DNA of 6,245 nt, taken from assembly GCA_955652655.1 (NCBI GenBank), contig CATPCK010000900.1:1-6245 (forward strand), in the 5' to 3' direction. The translations under genes were made by a program, and so were the position numbers. Position 1 is the stretch's first letter; the number at the start of each line of letters is the position of its first letter. Positions 1-5,154 of this stretch are shown here, in pieces. Under the pieces are notes generated by a model. It made no database searches. It saw only the letters and a list, made by a program, of their open reading frames with translations, and was not told the origin of the DNA. Source of the stretch: an uncultured Ktedonobacteraceae bacterium. GTDB taxonomy: Bacteria; Chloroflexota; Ktedonobacteria; Ktedonobacterales; Ktedonobacteraceae.

Positions 1-855
1 ACACAGGGTGATAAAACACTTGATCTCACACACGATGCAAGTAAGCATGTGCCTCTGGCAGCGCATAAAGCCGATGCGTTCTTGCAGGCCATTGGTATTA
101 TGGACAAACAGGGAAACGTTCTTCCCTCTATGCAGGATAAATTTTCCCAGATCAATGAGTTTCTGAAGCTGCTGGAGCATACAGGTGAGCTTGAGCGTTT
201 CGAGAAGAAACCTTTGAATATTCTAGACTGCGGCTCTGGTTCAGCCTACCTCAGTTTCGCAATGTATCACTATTTGAACAATGTACGGGGGATTCCCGCT
301 ACTATGGTGGGTATTGATAGCAATGGGAAGCTCGTTGAGAAGAGCAACCTGCATAGCCAGGAGTTGGGCTTTGAGAACGTATGCTTCCAGCAATCGGCGA
401 TCATCGACTATGTCCCTGAAGTAGCGCCTGACATAGTCCTGGCTTTACATGCCTGTGATACAGCAACCGACGATGCTCTCGTACAAGGCATAGTAGCAAA
501 TGCAGGTATGATCCTGGCTGCTCCTTGCTGTCACCATGAACTGCACCAGCAAATACATACTGTGGCTCCGTTCAAACCGGTGCTGCAACATGGTATATTG
601 CAGAAGCGGATGGCCGATATTCTGACTGACGCGTTCCGGGCGCTGGTGCTACGGATCATGGGTTATAAGACCGATGTGATTGAGTTTATCTCGACTGAAC
701 ATACCGATAGAAACCTGATGATTCGAGCGGTAAAGCGAACAAAAGTAGGTGATCATCATTTCTTGCAGGAATACGACGAGTTGAAGGCTTTTTGGGGAGT
801 GACACCGTATATTGAGAAGCTGCTGAGGGGGAAGGGGTGTTGGCCAGAGGTATAG
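1..855 (+). CDS. Class I SAM-dependent methyltransferase, Methyltransf_32-like (5' end outside window)
   Basis: The frame is open from the first base, so the visible 284 residues are the C-terminal part of a longer protein; the GTG at 49 lies inside the domain lead-in and is not the start. Seen: a SAM-binding motif I (DCGSGSAYLS, visible residues 76-85), an acidic residue ending strand 2 (GID, about 106), the block LHACDTATDDA (about 149-159), the post-strand motif APCCHHEL (about 174-181), and near the end SxEHTDRNLMIRAVK (about 231-245). The LHACDTAT, PCCH and EHTxRN blocks are, from family knowledge, typical of the Methyltransf_32 group that includes eukaryotic METTL25/RRNAD1-like proteins. 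The substrate is unknown; RNA or protein methylation is only a guess. It is probably cytosolic, with no membrane segment visible. It ends 45 bases before moaD, which seems to have its own promoter, so operon membership is doubtful. The family call is firm, the function is not. Confidence 0.85.
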   Translation, partial: TQGDKTLDLTHDASKHVPLAAHKADAFLQAIGIMDKQGNVLPSMQDKFSQINEFLKLLEHTGELERFEKKPLNILDCGSGSAYLSFAMYHYLNNVRGIPATMVGIDSNGKLVEKSNLHSQELGFENVCFQQSAIIDYVPEVAPDIVLALHACDTATDDALVQGIVANAGMILAAPCCHHELHQQIHTVAPFKPVLQHGILQKRMADILTDAFRALVLRIMGYKTDVIEFISTEHTDRNLMIRAVKRTKVGDHHFLQEYDELKAFWGVTPYIEKLLRGKGCWPEV

Positions 856-884
856 CAAGCTTCCCCTCCTCTTGTACAGAATAT

Positions 885-894
885 ATGCTATACT
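885..894 (+). promoter_or_regulatory. Extended -10 promoter for moaD-moaE
   Basis: ATGCTATACT contains a TGn extension directly before TATACT (889-894, five of six matches to TATAAT). No good -35 box stands 16-18 bases upstream, as is common for extended -10 promoters. The expected transcription start, about seven bases past the -10, falls on or next to the moaD ATG at 901. The same ten bases occur in front of the TPR gene on the other strand. Called by eye. Confidence 0.5.
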
Positions 895-900
895 TTTCCC

Positions 901-1146
901 ATGAAGATACGTATTCGTTATTTTGCCTCATTCCGTGAGATTACGGGTCTGAATGAGGAAATACTGGTGGTACAGGAAGGCACGACAATCGCGAAAGTTC
1001 GTGAGATGCTGTTGGATCGCTATCCGCGGCTACAGCCAATCATGGAACGCTCGGTATGTGCAGTCAACCGGGGCTACGTGGCGGCAGAGACTCGCTTGCA
1101 CGAGGATGATGAGTTGGTGTTTATCCCCCCCATGGGCGGTGGTTGA
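901..1146 (+). CDS. moaD: MoaD, molybdopterin synthase small (sulfur carrier) subunit
   Basis: An 81-residue ubiquitin-fold sulfur carrier of normal family length. The opening MKIRIRYFASFREITG, the segment CAVNRGYVAAETRLHEDDELVFIPP and the C-terminal diglycine (protein ends MGGG) are all diagnostic. In the known pathway the terminal glycine is adenylated by an MoeB-type enzyme, converted to a thiocarboxylate, and inserted into the large subunit MoaE to supply sulfur for turning cyclic pyranopterin monophosphate into molybdopterin in the cytosol. moaE follows 20 bases after the stop, supporting an operon. The start is fixed because no in-frame ATG, GTG or TTG lies between the promoter and 901. 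No Shine-Dalgarno sequence is present upstream: the bases before the ATG are pyrimidine-rich, and the promoter -10 ends only six bases before it, suggesting a leaderless message. moaA, moaC, moeA and moeB are not in the window. Confidence 0.94.
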   Translation: MKIRIRYFASFREITGLNEEILVVQEGTTIAKVREMLLDRYPRLQPIMERSVCAVNRGYVAAETRLHEDDELVFIPPMGGG

Positions 1147-1166
1147 ACGCAGGAGTAGGCTTTGTT

Positions 1167-1580
1167 ATGAATCCGATTATTCAAATTACCCGCGAACCCC
1201 TGGATAGAAATTCCCTCATCGCGTCCATTGCACATGCGAGTGCGGGCGGTATTGTCACTTTTGAAGGGGTAGTACGCGATACTGCGCGAGGCAAACAGGT
1301 ACGCTACCTGGAGTATGATGTCTATCCAGAGATGGCTGAACAGCAGATTCGTGCGATAGTGGCCGAGGCTGAACGACGCTGGGGGGTAGAACGTGTGGCT
1401 GTAGCACATCGCTTTGGTCGCTTAGAGATTGGAGAAGCAAGCGTGATTATCGTGGTGGCTACACCACACCGGGCAGAGGCATTCGATGCCTGCCGCTACA
1501 TTATCGATACGCTGAAGGCCACCGTCCCCATATGGAAGAAAGAAGTCGCCACCGATGGCGAAGAATGGGTAGAAGGTTAG
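1167..1580 (+). CDS. moaE: MoaE, molybdopterin synthase catalytic (large) subunit
   Basis: A 137-residue protein when started at the ATG at 1167, with AGGAG at 1151-1155 upstream (11-base spacer). A TTG at 1143 in the same frame overlaps the moaD stop but would add eight residues not expected in the family. MoaE hallmarks run the full length: GGIVTFEGVVRD (27-38), LEYDVYPEMAEQQI (48-61), VAHRFGRLEIGEASV (79-93), the HR pair at 101-102, and ACRYIIDTLKATVPIWKKE (108-126). K117 and K124 line up with the E. coli active-site lysines K119 and K126, and R37 with R39, so the enzyme looks active. It uses thiocarboxylated MoaD as sulfur donor to place the dithiolene in molybdopterin; the complex is an MoaD2-MoaE2 heterotetramer in studied cases. 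Almost certainly co-transcribed with moaD. No odd features were seen. Confidence 0.95.
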   Translation: MNPIIQITREPLDRNSLIASIAHASAGGIVTFEGVVRDTARGKQVRYLEYDVYPEMAEQQIRAIVAEAERRWGVERVAVAHRFGRLEIGEASVIIVVATPHRAEAFDACRYIIDTLKATVPIWKKEVATDGEEWVEG

Positions 1581-1598
1581 CGTTTAATATGTTATAGT
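1570..1598 (+). promoter_or_regulatory. Candidate promoter for the MNT-HEPN gene
   Basis: TATAGT (1593-1598) preceded by the TGn extension TGT (1590-1592), with a weak -35 TAGAAG (1570-1575; three of six matches) at 17-base spacing. It overlaps the end of moaE. The predicted start near 1605 gives a leader of about 108 bases. Read-through from moaE is also possible because no terminator is seen after moaE. Confidence 0.4.
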
Positions 1599-1621
1599 TA
1601 CAGTATGTAATACTGGTTGTT

Positions 1622-1707
1622 CCTTTTCCATGAAAGGGGAGGGATACGGGAAAGCTTCTCGCTCCTTGAAAGGACTAGATCCCCTGTACTACCTTTTCCT
1701 CGGAGGT
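1622..1707 (+). promoter_or_regulatory. Structured leader of the MNT-HEPN gene with SD-masking fold
   Basis: Several complementary segments crowd this leader. CCTTTTC (1622-1628) pairs with GAAAGGG (1632-1638, one G-U). GGGAT (1641-1645) pairs with ATCCC (1679-1683) and encloses TCCT/AGGA (1663-1666 with 1671-1674). ACCT (1691-1694) pairs with AGGT (1704-1707), which covers part of the ribosome binding site. No match to a riboswitch class known to me. The pairing is visible, but a regulatory role is inference. Confidence 0.3.
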
Positions 1708-1716
1708 TGTGGATGA
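1630..1716 (+). CDS. Possible 28-residue leader peptide, coupled to the MNT-HEPN gene
   Basis: ATG at 1630 opens a 28-codon frame with a basic, glycine-rich first half (MKGEGYGKASRSLKG) and a hydrophobic end (LYYLFLGGCG). Its stop TGA (1714-1716) overlaps the ATG of the MNT-HEPN gene (1713-1715) as ATGA, the classic layout for translational coupling. Against it: no Shine-Dalgarno sequence precedes this ATG, a frame this short can be open by chance, and the downstream gene has its own good SD. I recognise no family. It would act as an attenuating or coupling leader rather than a structural protein, if real. Confidence 0.22.
   Translation: MKGEGYGKASRSLKGLDPLYYLFLGGCG
1701..1706 (+). promoter_or_regulatory. 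Ribosome binding site fixing the MNT-HEPN start
   Basis: CGGAGG sits six bases before the ATG at 1713. It decides between this ATG and an in-frame TTG at 1617 that would add 32 residues without resemblance to the nucleotidyltransferase fold and has no SD of its own. Confidence 0.7.
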
Positions 1717-2549
1717 ACTTATTCGAAAAGCAATCTCGGCTCAACCAACTCTTCACACAAAGTCCTGTCAATGCTGCCTACCTTGCTGGCTCTCTTTCAA
1801 ACCGTACCTCTTTTGGTCATCTCAGTGATGTGGATATTGCGATCCTCCTGATGGACCAGATCAAGTCGGATCAGTTTCTTGATTACCAGCTTTACTTCTT
1901 TAGCGAACTGGCTAAAAGACTTGAATCCGAAAGCATTGATGTGATGATTCTGAACCAGGCTTCCTTACTGCTGAAACTGCAGGTCATTAAGTACGGTCAG
2001 ATTCTGTTCAGCCGGGACGACAAGCAGCGCGTCTTATTTGAGACAAAGGCGGTAATGGATTATCTGGATTTCAAAAAGTTTGACGATATTCAGAACCAGG
2101 CTTTGAGCCGTCGCCTCTATGGCCAGGCGCTACCTATTGATAAAGAGCTGATCGAACGACACCTGATACAGCTGCGCGAAGCGGTAACTATTCTCCGCAG
2201 CCTGGGAGAAACGAAACGCGAAGAATTTACTACCGATTACCGTATCTACGGCCTGGCAGAACGATATCTACAGCTGGCCATTGAGGCTTGCTTGCAAATC
2301 TGCGGGACCCTGGTAGCCTCCTTTGAACTACGGCGTCCTGAGGCGTATCATGAACTATTGAGTATTGTAGCAGCACAGCAAATCATTCCACAAACCCTGG
2401 CGTACCGCCTTGAAGTTCTAACGAATCTGCGTGATGCGCTGATGCATGATCCCAGTACACTGAATCGCGACCTGCTCTATGACCATATACAACAACGCCT
2501 GGATGATCTGAAGATATTTGCGGATACGGTGGAAGAGAAACAGGCATAG
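1713..2549 (+). CDS. Fused MntA-like nucleotidyltransferase and HepT-like HEPN protein (single-chain type VII TA-like)
   Basis: A 278-residue protein with two full domains. Residues about 1-115 form a minimal nucleotidyltransferase (MNT): AAYLAGS then SDVDIAILL, giving G26-S27 and D39/D41, with a likely third metal ligand D76 (IDVMIL). The GS-to-DxD gap is 11 residues rather than the usual 10. Residues about 142-272 match the HepT/DUF86 HEPN plan: helix IERHLIQLREAVTIL, then YGLAERYLQLAIEACLQI, then RPEAYHELLSIV, and the RNase motif R240-DALM-H245. In studied type VII modules, HepT is an RNase toxin and MntA, a separate protein, AMPylates a tyrosine two residues after the motif histidine. Here that position is P247. 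The fusion point resembles an MntA C terminus running straight into a HepT N terminus. It stands alone behind its own promoter and leader, with a terminator after it. Toxin-antitoxin, stress RNase or nucleotidyltransferase with a structural HEPN domain are all possible. The domain calls are firm and the role is inference. Confidence 0.85.
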   Translation: MNLFEKQSRLNQLFTQSPVNAAYLAGSLSNRTSFGHLSDVDIAILLMDQIKSDQFLDYQLYFFSELAKRLESESIDVMILNQASLLLKLQVIKYGQILFSRDDKQRVLFETKAVMDYLDFKKFDDIQNQALSRRLYGQALPIDKELIERHLIQLREAVTILRSLGETKREEFTTDYRIYGLAERYLQLAIEACLQICGTLVASFELRRPEAYHELLSIVAAQQIIPQTLAYRLEVLTNLRDALMHDPSTLNRDLLYDHIQQRLDDLKIFADTVEEKQA

Positions 2550-2566
2550 TCATTTTCATAGAAGAA

Positions 2567-2599
2567 AGCTGGCACCTTTGTAGGTACCAGCTTTTCTTT
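2567..2599. terminator. Bidirectional terminator between convergent genes
   Basis: AGCTGGCACC (2567-2576) and GGTACCAGCT (2583-2592) form a 10-bp stem around a six-base loop. Read on the + strand it has one C-A mismatch and is followed by TTTCTTTC; on the - strand the mismatch becomes a G-U pair, followed by a short TTTC run. It sits 17 bases after the MNT-HEPN stop and 17 bases from the TPR gene stop, as expected for a shared terminator. Confidence 0.75.
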
Positions 2600-2616
2600 C
2601 TATTGGATCAGATATG

Positions 2617-4032
2617 TTATTCAGTTACCAAACTGAGGGCATTAGCCTGTTCTCTGGTGGCCGCTGCCTCTTCTGGCTGACCCATCTCATCATAGATCTG
2701 CGCAAGGGTTTCATAAGCGATGATAAGGGAGGGATCCATGGCAATGGCCTGTTGAGCTGAATCGACAGCTTCATCATAGCGTTTCACTTCACGGAATGTA
2801 TCGGCCAGGTCGTTGTAGTAGTCAGCGTTGAGGGGATCACTATCAATGGCATTCTGATAGTTTTCAATGGCTTCATCGTAGCGATGAAGGGCATCATAAG
2901 CAGTAGCAAGCTGGTAATACCCCTCAGGGTCATCCTCAAACCGTTCCAGCAGTGTTTTCGCTGTCGCAATAGCGTCATCATAACGTCCCAGGGAGTTGTA
3001 GGTGTCAGCAAGACCAGCATATGCGGCAGCAAGGTCATCACTTTGCAGTTCCTCACCTTGTTGAACCAGGTCCTGATAAGCGTTCATAGCCTCTTCGTAG
3101 CGTTCAGCTTCGAGGTATGTCTCTGCCAGGCTGAAACGAGCGGAAATACGGTCCGGATCAAGCTCTAGCGAACGATTATAGGCAGCGATGGCATCATTGG
3201 CATTTCCCTGTAAACCTCTCCAGGTTCCCAGGTGTTCCCAGGCATCGGCATCATCGGGTGACAATTCGACAATACGAGTATACGTCTCTGCTGCCTGGTC
3301 ACGCTCACCCATCTGCTCATAGACGGCTGCGAGCATATCATAGCCGGTACGACCTGCAGGATCAAGAGCCAGCATCTGGTTTGCAATTGAAAGAGCTTCA
3401 TCGTAACGACGCATATCAAGATAGAGGCTGGCGAGCTCGGCATAACGAGATGCATTACTTGGGTCATCGTCTATGCGTCGCTCCTGTTCCATCAGGCGGC
3501 GCAACTGATCGTTCACACGCTCACGAACGTCAAGCAAGTTATCCCTCGCGTTGGCGTTACCAGGATTAAGAATGAGGGCCTGTCGATAAGCTTGAATTGC
3601 GTCCTGATACAGGTTCTGAGTTCGATAAGCGTCGCCGACATTAAGGTACAATTCATCATTCTCAGGATTCAATTCCAGCGCTTGCTGAAATGTCTCTAGC
3701 GAGTCCTCGTTCAGACCCAGCTCTCCATAGAGGTTGCCAAGGTTGATATAGGCATCGATCAGTTGGGGATCAAGATCAATAGCTCTGCGATAACCAGCAA
3801 TAGCAAGTTCTGAGTCTCCAAGATATTGCTGGGCCAATGCCAGGTTATAGCGCGCCCTCGCGTCGTCAGGGCTGATTAATACCGCCTGCTCAAAAGCTTC
3901 AGCGGCGCTCTCATAATCTCCGCTTTGGGCTGCTGCGTTGCCCTTGTCCGTCCAGGCTTGCTCCTCAGGATTACTCGCCTGTTGCAAAGTTCCATTGGTA
4001 TTGTTGATATCTGGCTGTTGCATCTCATCCAT
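2617..4032 (-). CDS. Soluble TPR repeat protein, about 12 repeats
   Basis: A 471-residue acidic protein with no signal peptide or membrane segment, so probably cytosolic. After a Gln/Asn-rich N terminus of about 25 residues, TPR units begin near 26, 60, 94, 128, then 197, 231, 265, 298, 338, 372, 405 and 440, with the usual pattern of small residues and a closing LDP/LNP (e.g. AIDLDP, ALELNP). A break at about 162-195, rich in Arg, Glu and Asp (RERVNDQLRRLMEQERRIDDD), divides it into four plus eight repeats and may be a longer helix. TPR solenoids bind partner proteins; no catalytic domain is attached, so no specific role can be given. The ATG at 4032 is preceded by AGGAGG at 4045-4050 (12-base spacer). 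An extended -10 promoter lies about 110 bases upstream, so it probably is transcribed separately from the upstream regulator gene. Confidence 0.93.
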   Translation of the reverse strand: MDEMQQPDINNTNGTLQQASNPEEQAWTDKGNAAAQSGDYESAAEAFEQAVLISPDDARARYNLALAQQYLGDSELAIAGYRRAIDLDPQLIDAYINLGNLYGELGLNEDSLETFQQALELNPENDELYLNVGDAYRTQNLYQDAIQAYRQALILNPGNANARDNLLDVRERVNDQLRRLMEQERRIDDDPSNASRYAELASLYLDMRRYDEALSIANQMLALDPAGRTGYDMLAAVYEQMGERDQAAETYTRIVELSPDDADAWEHLGTWRGLQGNANDAIAAYNRSLELDPDRISARFSLAETYLEAERYEEAMNAYQDLVQQGEELQSDDLAAAYAGLADTYNSLGRYDDAIATAKTLLERFEDDPEGYYQLATAYDALHRYDEAIENYQNAIDSDPLNADYYNDLADTFREVKRYDEAVDSAQQAIAMDPSLIIAYETLAQIYDEMGQPEEAAATREQANALSLVTE

Positions 4033-4044
4033 ATGTTTTTCTTT

Positions 4045-4050
4045 CCTCCT
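4045..4050 (-). promoter_or_regulatory. Ribosome binding site of the TPR gene
   Basis: On the - strand this reads AGGAGG, a full-strength site, but 12 bases from the ATG at 4032, a longer gap than usual. A second in-frame ATG at 4021-4023 is even farther away. A small hairpin, ATATG/CATAT (4054-4066), lies just upstream. Confidence 0.65.
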
Positions 4051-4138
4051 CTAATATGTCTCATATATCATGGGTACAATTGCTTACGCTGACCAAGAAT
4101 ACTTTCTACTCGAAAAAATAGGCTGTTAGTCCCTGGGT

Positions 4139-4168
4139 AGTATAGCATGCTCCAGGTGCTTCTACCAG
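4139..4168 (-). promoter_or_regulatory. Candidate promoter of the TPR gene
   Basis: On the - strand ATGCTATACT (4148-4139) gives a TGn extension plus TATACT at 4144-4139. A weak -35 CTGGTA (4168-4163; three of six) stands 18 bases upstream. The ten bases are identical to those in front of moaD. The predicted start near 4132 gives a leader of about 100 bases. The remaining gap up to the regulator gene (about 4169-4232) holds nothing else that I recognise, and no convincing terminator for that gene. Confidence 0.45.
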
Positions 4169-4232
4169 TATTTTCACGCTTTGTTCAGGACCTTTCGCTT
4201 CGCGGGCAAGTTTCGGAATTTTCCCGTTTTCT

Positions 4233-4973
4233 TTAATTCGCGACCCGCAGCATGACGTGAAAGTCGTATTGAGAACCTGGAAAAAAAGACTCGGAGTATT
4301 CGATCGGTGATCCGGTCAGGTCAAAGGCAGTTGAAGTAAAGCGTAACCCGGCTTCACCAGGAGAAATCCGTAACAGTTCTGCTTCTCGCACGGTAACAAT
4401 ATCTGCCCTGATTTTCTGCTCAACAATATAGGGGTTGAGACCTTCGCTATTCATGAGGTTGTAAAGTGAACCATCTGATAGCTCTTTTGCCCGCTGGTAA
4501 ATACTTGCAGCACGGGGGTAGGGTAAATAGTCAACTTCATAGGCAATGGGAATATCATCCGCTGTACGAAGGCGCTCAAAGCGGATAGCCTGCTCGCTAT
4601 CTATCAAAGCCAGTTGCTTTCGCACGGTTTCAGATCCACGAATCAGCTCACTGACGAGAAGTAAACCGCCAGGGCGTTTCCCGCGGCGCTGAATATCTTC
4701 AGTTAAACTGGTAAGTTCGCTCTGCGTTTGTTGAACGCGCGGCTCACACACAAAGGTACCCTTACCATGCAGGCGATAAAGCAGCCCCTCATGGACAAGT
4801 TCTGAGAGAGCCTGGCGCACGGTGGCCCGACTGACATGGTAGCTTGTAACAAGTTCAGGTTCGGATGGAATGGCCGTATGAGGAGCAAGGTGACCAGAGC
4901 GGATTTGTTGTTTCAGCACTTCTTTGAGCTGATAATAGAGTGGCAGAGGATTTGTACGTTCTAATGTAGGCAT
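4233..4973 (-). CDS. GntR-family regulator, HutC subfamily (wHTH plus UTRA)
   Basis: A 246-residue DNA-binding regulator of typical HutC length. Residues 9-76 form the winged helix: LPLYYQLKEVLKQQIRSG, then IPSEPEL (35-41), the recognition helix VSRATVRQALSELV (47-60) and the wing HGKGTFV (69-75). Residues about 84-242 form the UTRA ligand domain, with the marks ERLRTADDIPIAYE (133-146), a GLNPYIVEQKIRA block (178-190) and FDLTGSPIEYSESFFPG (217-233). Members of this subfamily bind small effectors such as sugar phosphates, amino-acid derivatives or fatty acids and usually repress nearby genes and themselves. The ligand cannot be read from the sequence, and no transporter or catabolic gene sits beside it. 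ATG at 4973 is the likely start; the SD is weak (AAGGGA about eight bases upstream). An inverted repeat in its leader suggests autoregulation. Confidence 0.93.
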   Translation of the reverse strand: MPTLERTNPLPLYYQLKEVLKQQIRSGHLAPHTAIPSEPELVTSYHVSRATVRQALSELVHEGLLYRLHGKGTFVCEPRVQQTQSELTSLTEDIQRRGKRPGGLLLVSELIRGSETVRKQLALIDSEQAIRFERLRTADDIPIAYEVDYLPYPRAASIYQRAKELSDGSLYNLMNSEGLNPYIVEQKIRADIVTVREAELLRISPGEAGLRFTSTAFDLTGSPIEYSESFFPGSQYDFHVMLRVAN

Positions 4974-4988
4974 ATGCGGTTTCCCTTA

Positions 4989-4998
4989 TGTCCAGACA
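4989..4998. promoter_or_regulatory. Candidate GntR/HutC operator
   Basis: TGTCCAGACA is a 10-base inverted repeat with arms TGTC/GACA. On the - strand its core GTCTGGAC differs in one base from GTCTAGAC, the core of several HutC-type operators (e.g. DasR-like sites). It lies about 15 bases before the regulator's ATG and downstream of its predicted transcription start, so binding would block elongation. Short enough to occur by chance. Confidence 0.35.
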
Positions 4999-5031
4999 AC
5001 TGTAAATAGCACGACAATGAGTAACGGGGAA

Positions 5032-5060
5032 AATATATCACATATAAGATCAATAGTCGA
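5032..5060 (-). promoter_or_regulatory. Candidate promoter of the GntR gene
   Basis: On the - strand TATATT (5037-5032), with TGA directly before it as a TGn extension, and a -35 TCGACT (5060-5055; four of six) at 17-base spacing. The predicted start is near 5025, giving a leader of about 50 bases that contains the candidate operator. Confidence 0.45.
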
Positions 5061-5087
5061 GAGGAAATAGGGAGAGAGAATTGGTAA

Positions 5088-5125
5088 ATAGCGCATCATC
5101 CTGAGGTCTCAGGATGATGCGCTAT
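5088..5125. terminator. Perfect 18-bp inverted repeat; probable thioredoxin terminator
   Basis: ATAGCGCATCATCCTGAG (5088-5105) and its exact reverse complement (5108-5125) are separated by only GT. It begins about 29 bases after the thioredoxin stop on the - strand, the right place for a terminator, but only a three-T run follows the stem there. The near-absent spacer and perfect arms also fit an intergenic palindromic repeat unit or a DNA-level site. Terminator is the simplest reading. Confidence 0.6.
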
Positions 5126-5154
5126 ATATTTCCACAGTAGATGGACTGGCATTA

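Noticed and set aside
49..51. GTG as the start of the methyltransferase
   Set aside because: The frame continues open to base 1 and the encoded residues upstream fit the same domain; the gene is simply cut by the window.
828..866. GGGGAAG/CTTCCCC stem at the end of the methyltransferase gene as a terminator
   Set aside because: The loop is 25 bases, the 5' arm lies within the coding region, and no T-run follows.
872..894. TTGTAC (872-877) as a -35 box for moaD
   Set aside because: It stands only 11 bases from the -10, too close for a normal promoter.
1143..1166. TTG start for MoaE overlapping the moaD stop
   Set aside because: It adds eight residues not expected in the family; the ATG at 1167 has AGGAG upstream.
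1074..1409. - strand frame of 111 codons over moaD-moaE
   Set aside because: Both genes under it are certain; the frame is an antisense shadow.
1632..1660. Resemblance of AAAGGGGAG to the yybP-ykoY manganese riboswitch
   Set aside because: Only one short block matches; the remaining conserved parts and the usual transporter gene context are missing.
1617..1712. TTG start for the MNT-HEPN protein giving 310 residues
   Set aside because: The extra 32 residues look like translated leader, there is no SD for the TTG, and CGGAGG stands properly spaced before the ATG at 1713.
2770..3420. Recurring CTTCATCGTA-like bases as DNA repeats
   Set aside because: They encode the repeated RYDEA segment of TPR units and reflect protein repetition, not a DNA repeat family or CRISPR.
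2884..3569. + strand frames across the TPR gene
   Set aside because: They are antisense shadows of a clear TPR protein, with no SD and no recognisable domain.
3876..4064. 62-codon - strand frame overlapping the TPR start
   Set aside because: Out of frame with the TPR gene, its ATG has no SD, and the protein is not recognisable.
5002..5092. Nine-base direct repeat GTAAATAGC at 5002-5010 and 5084-5092
   Set aside because: Only nine bases, one copy running into the large palindrome; probably chance, and no mobile element is flanked by it.
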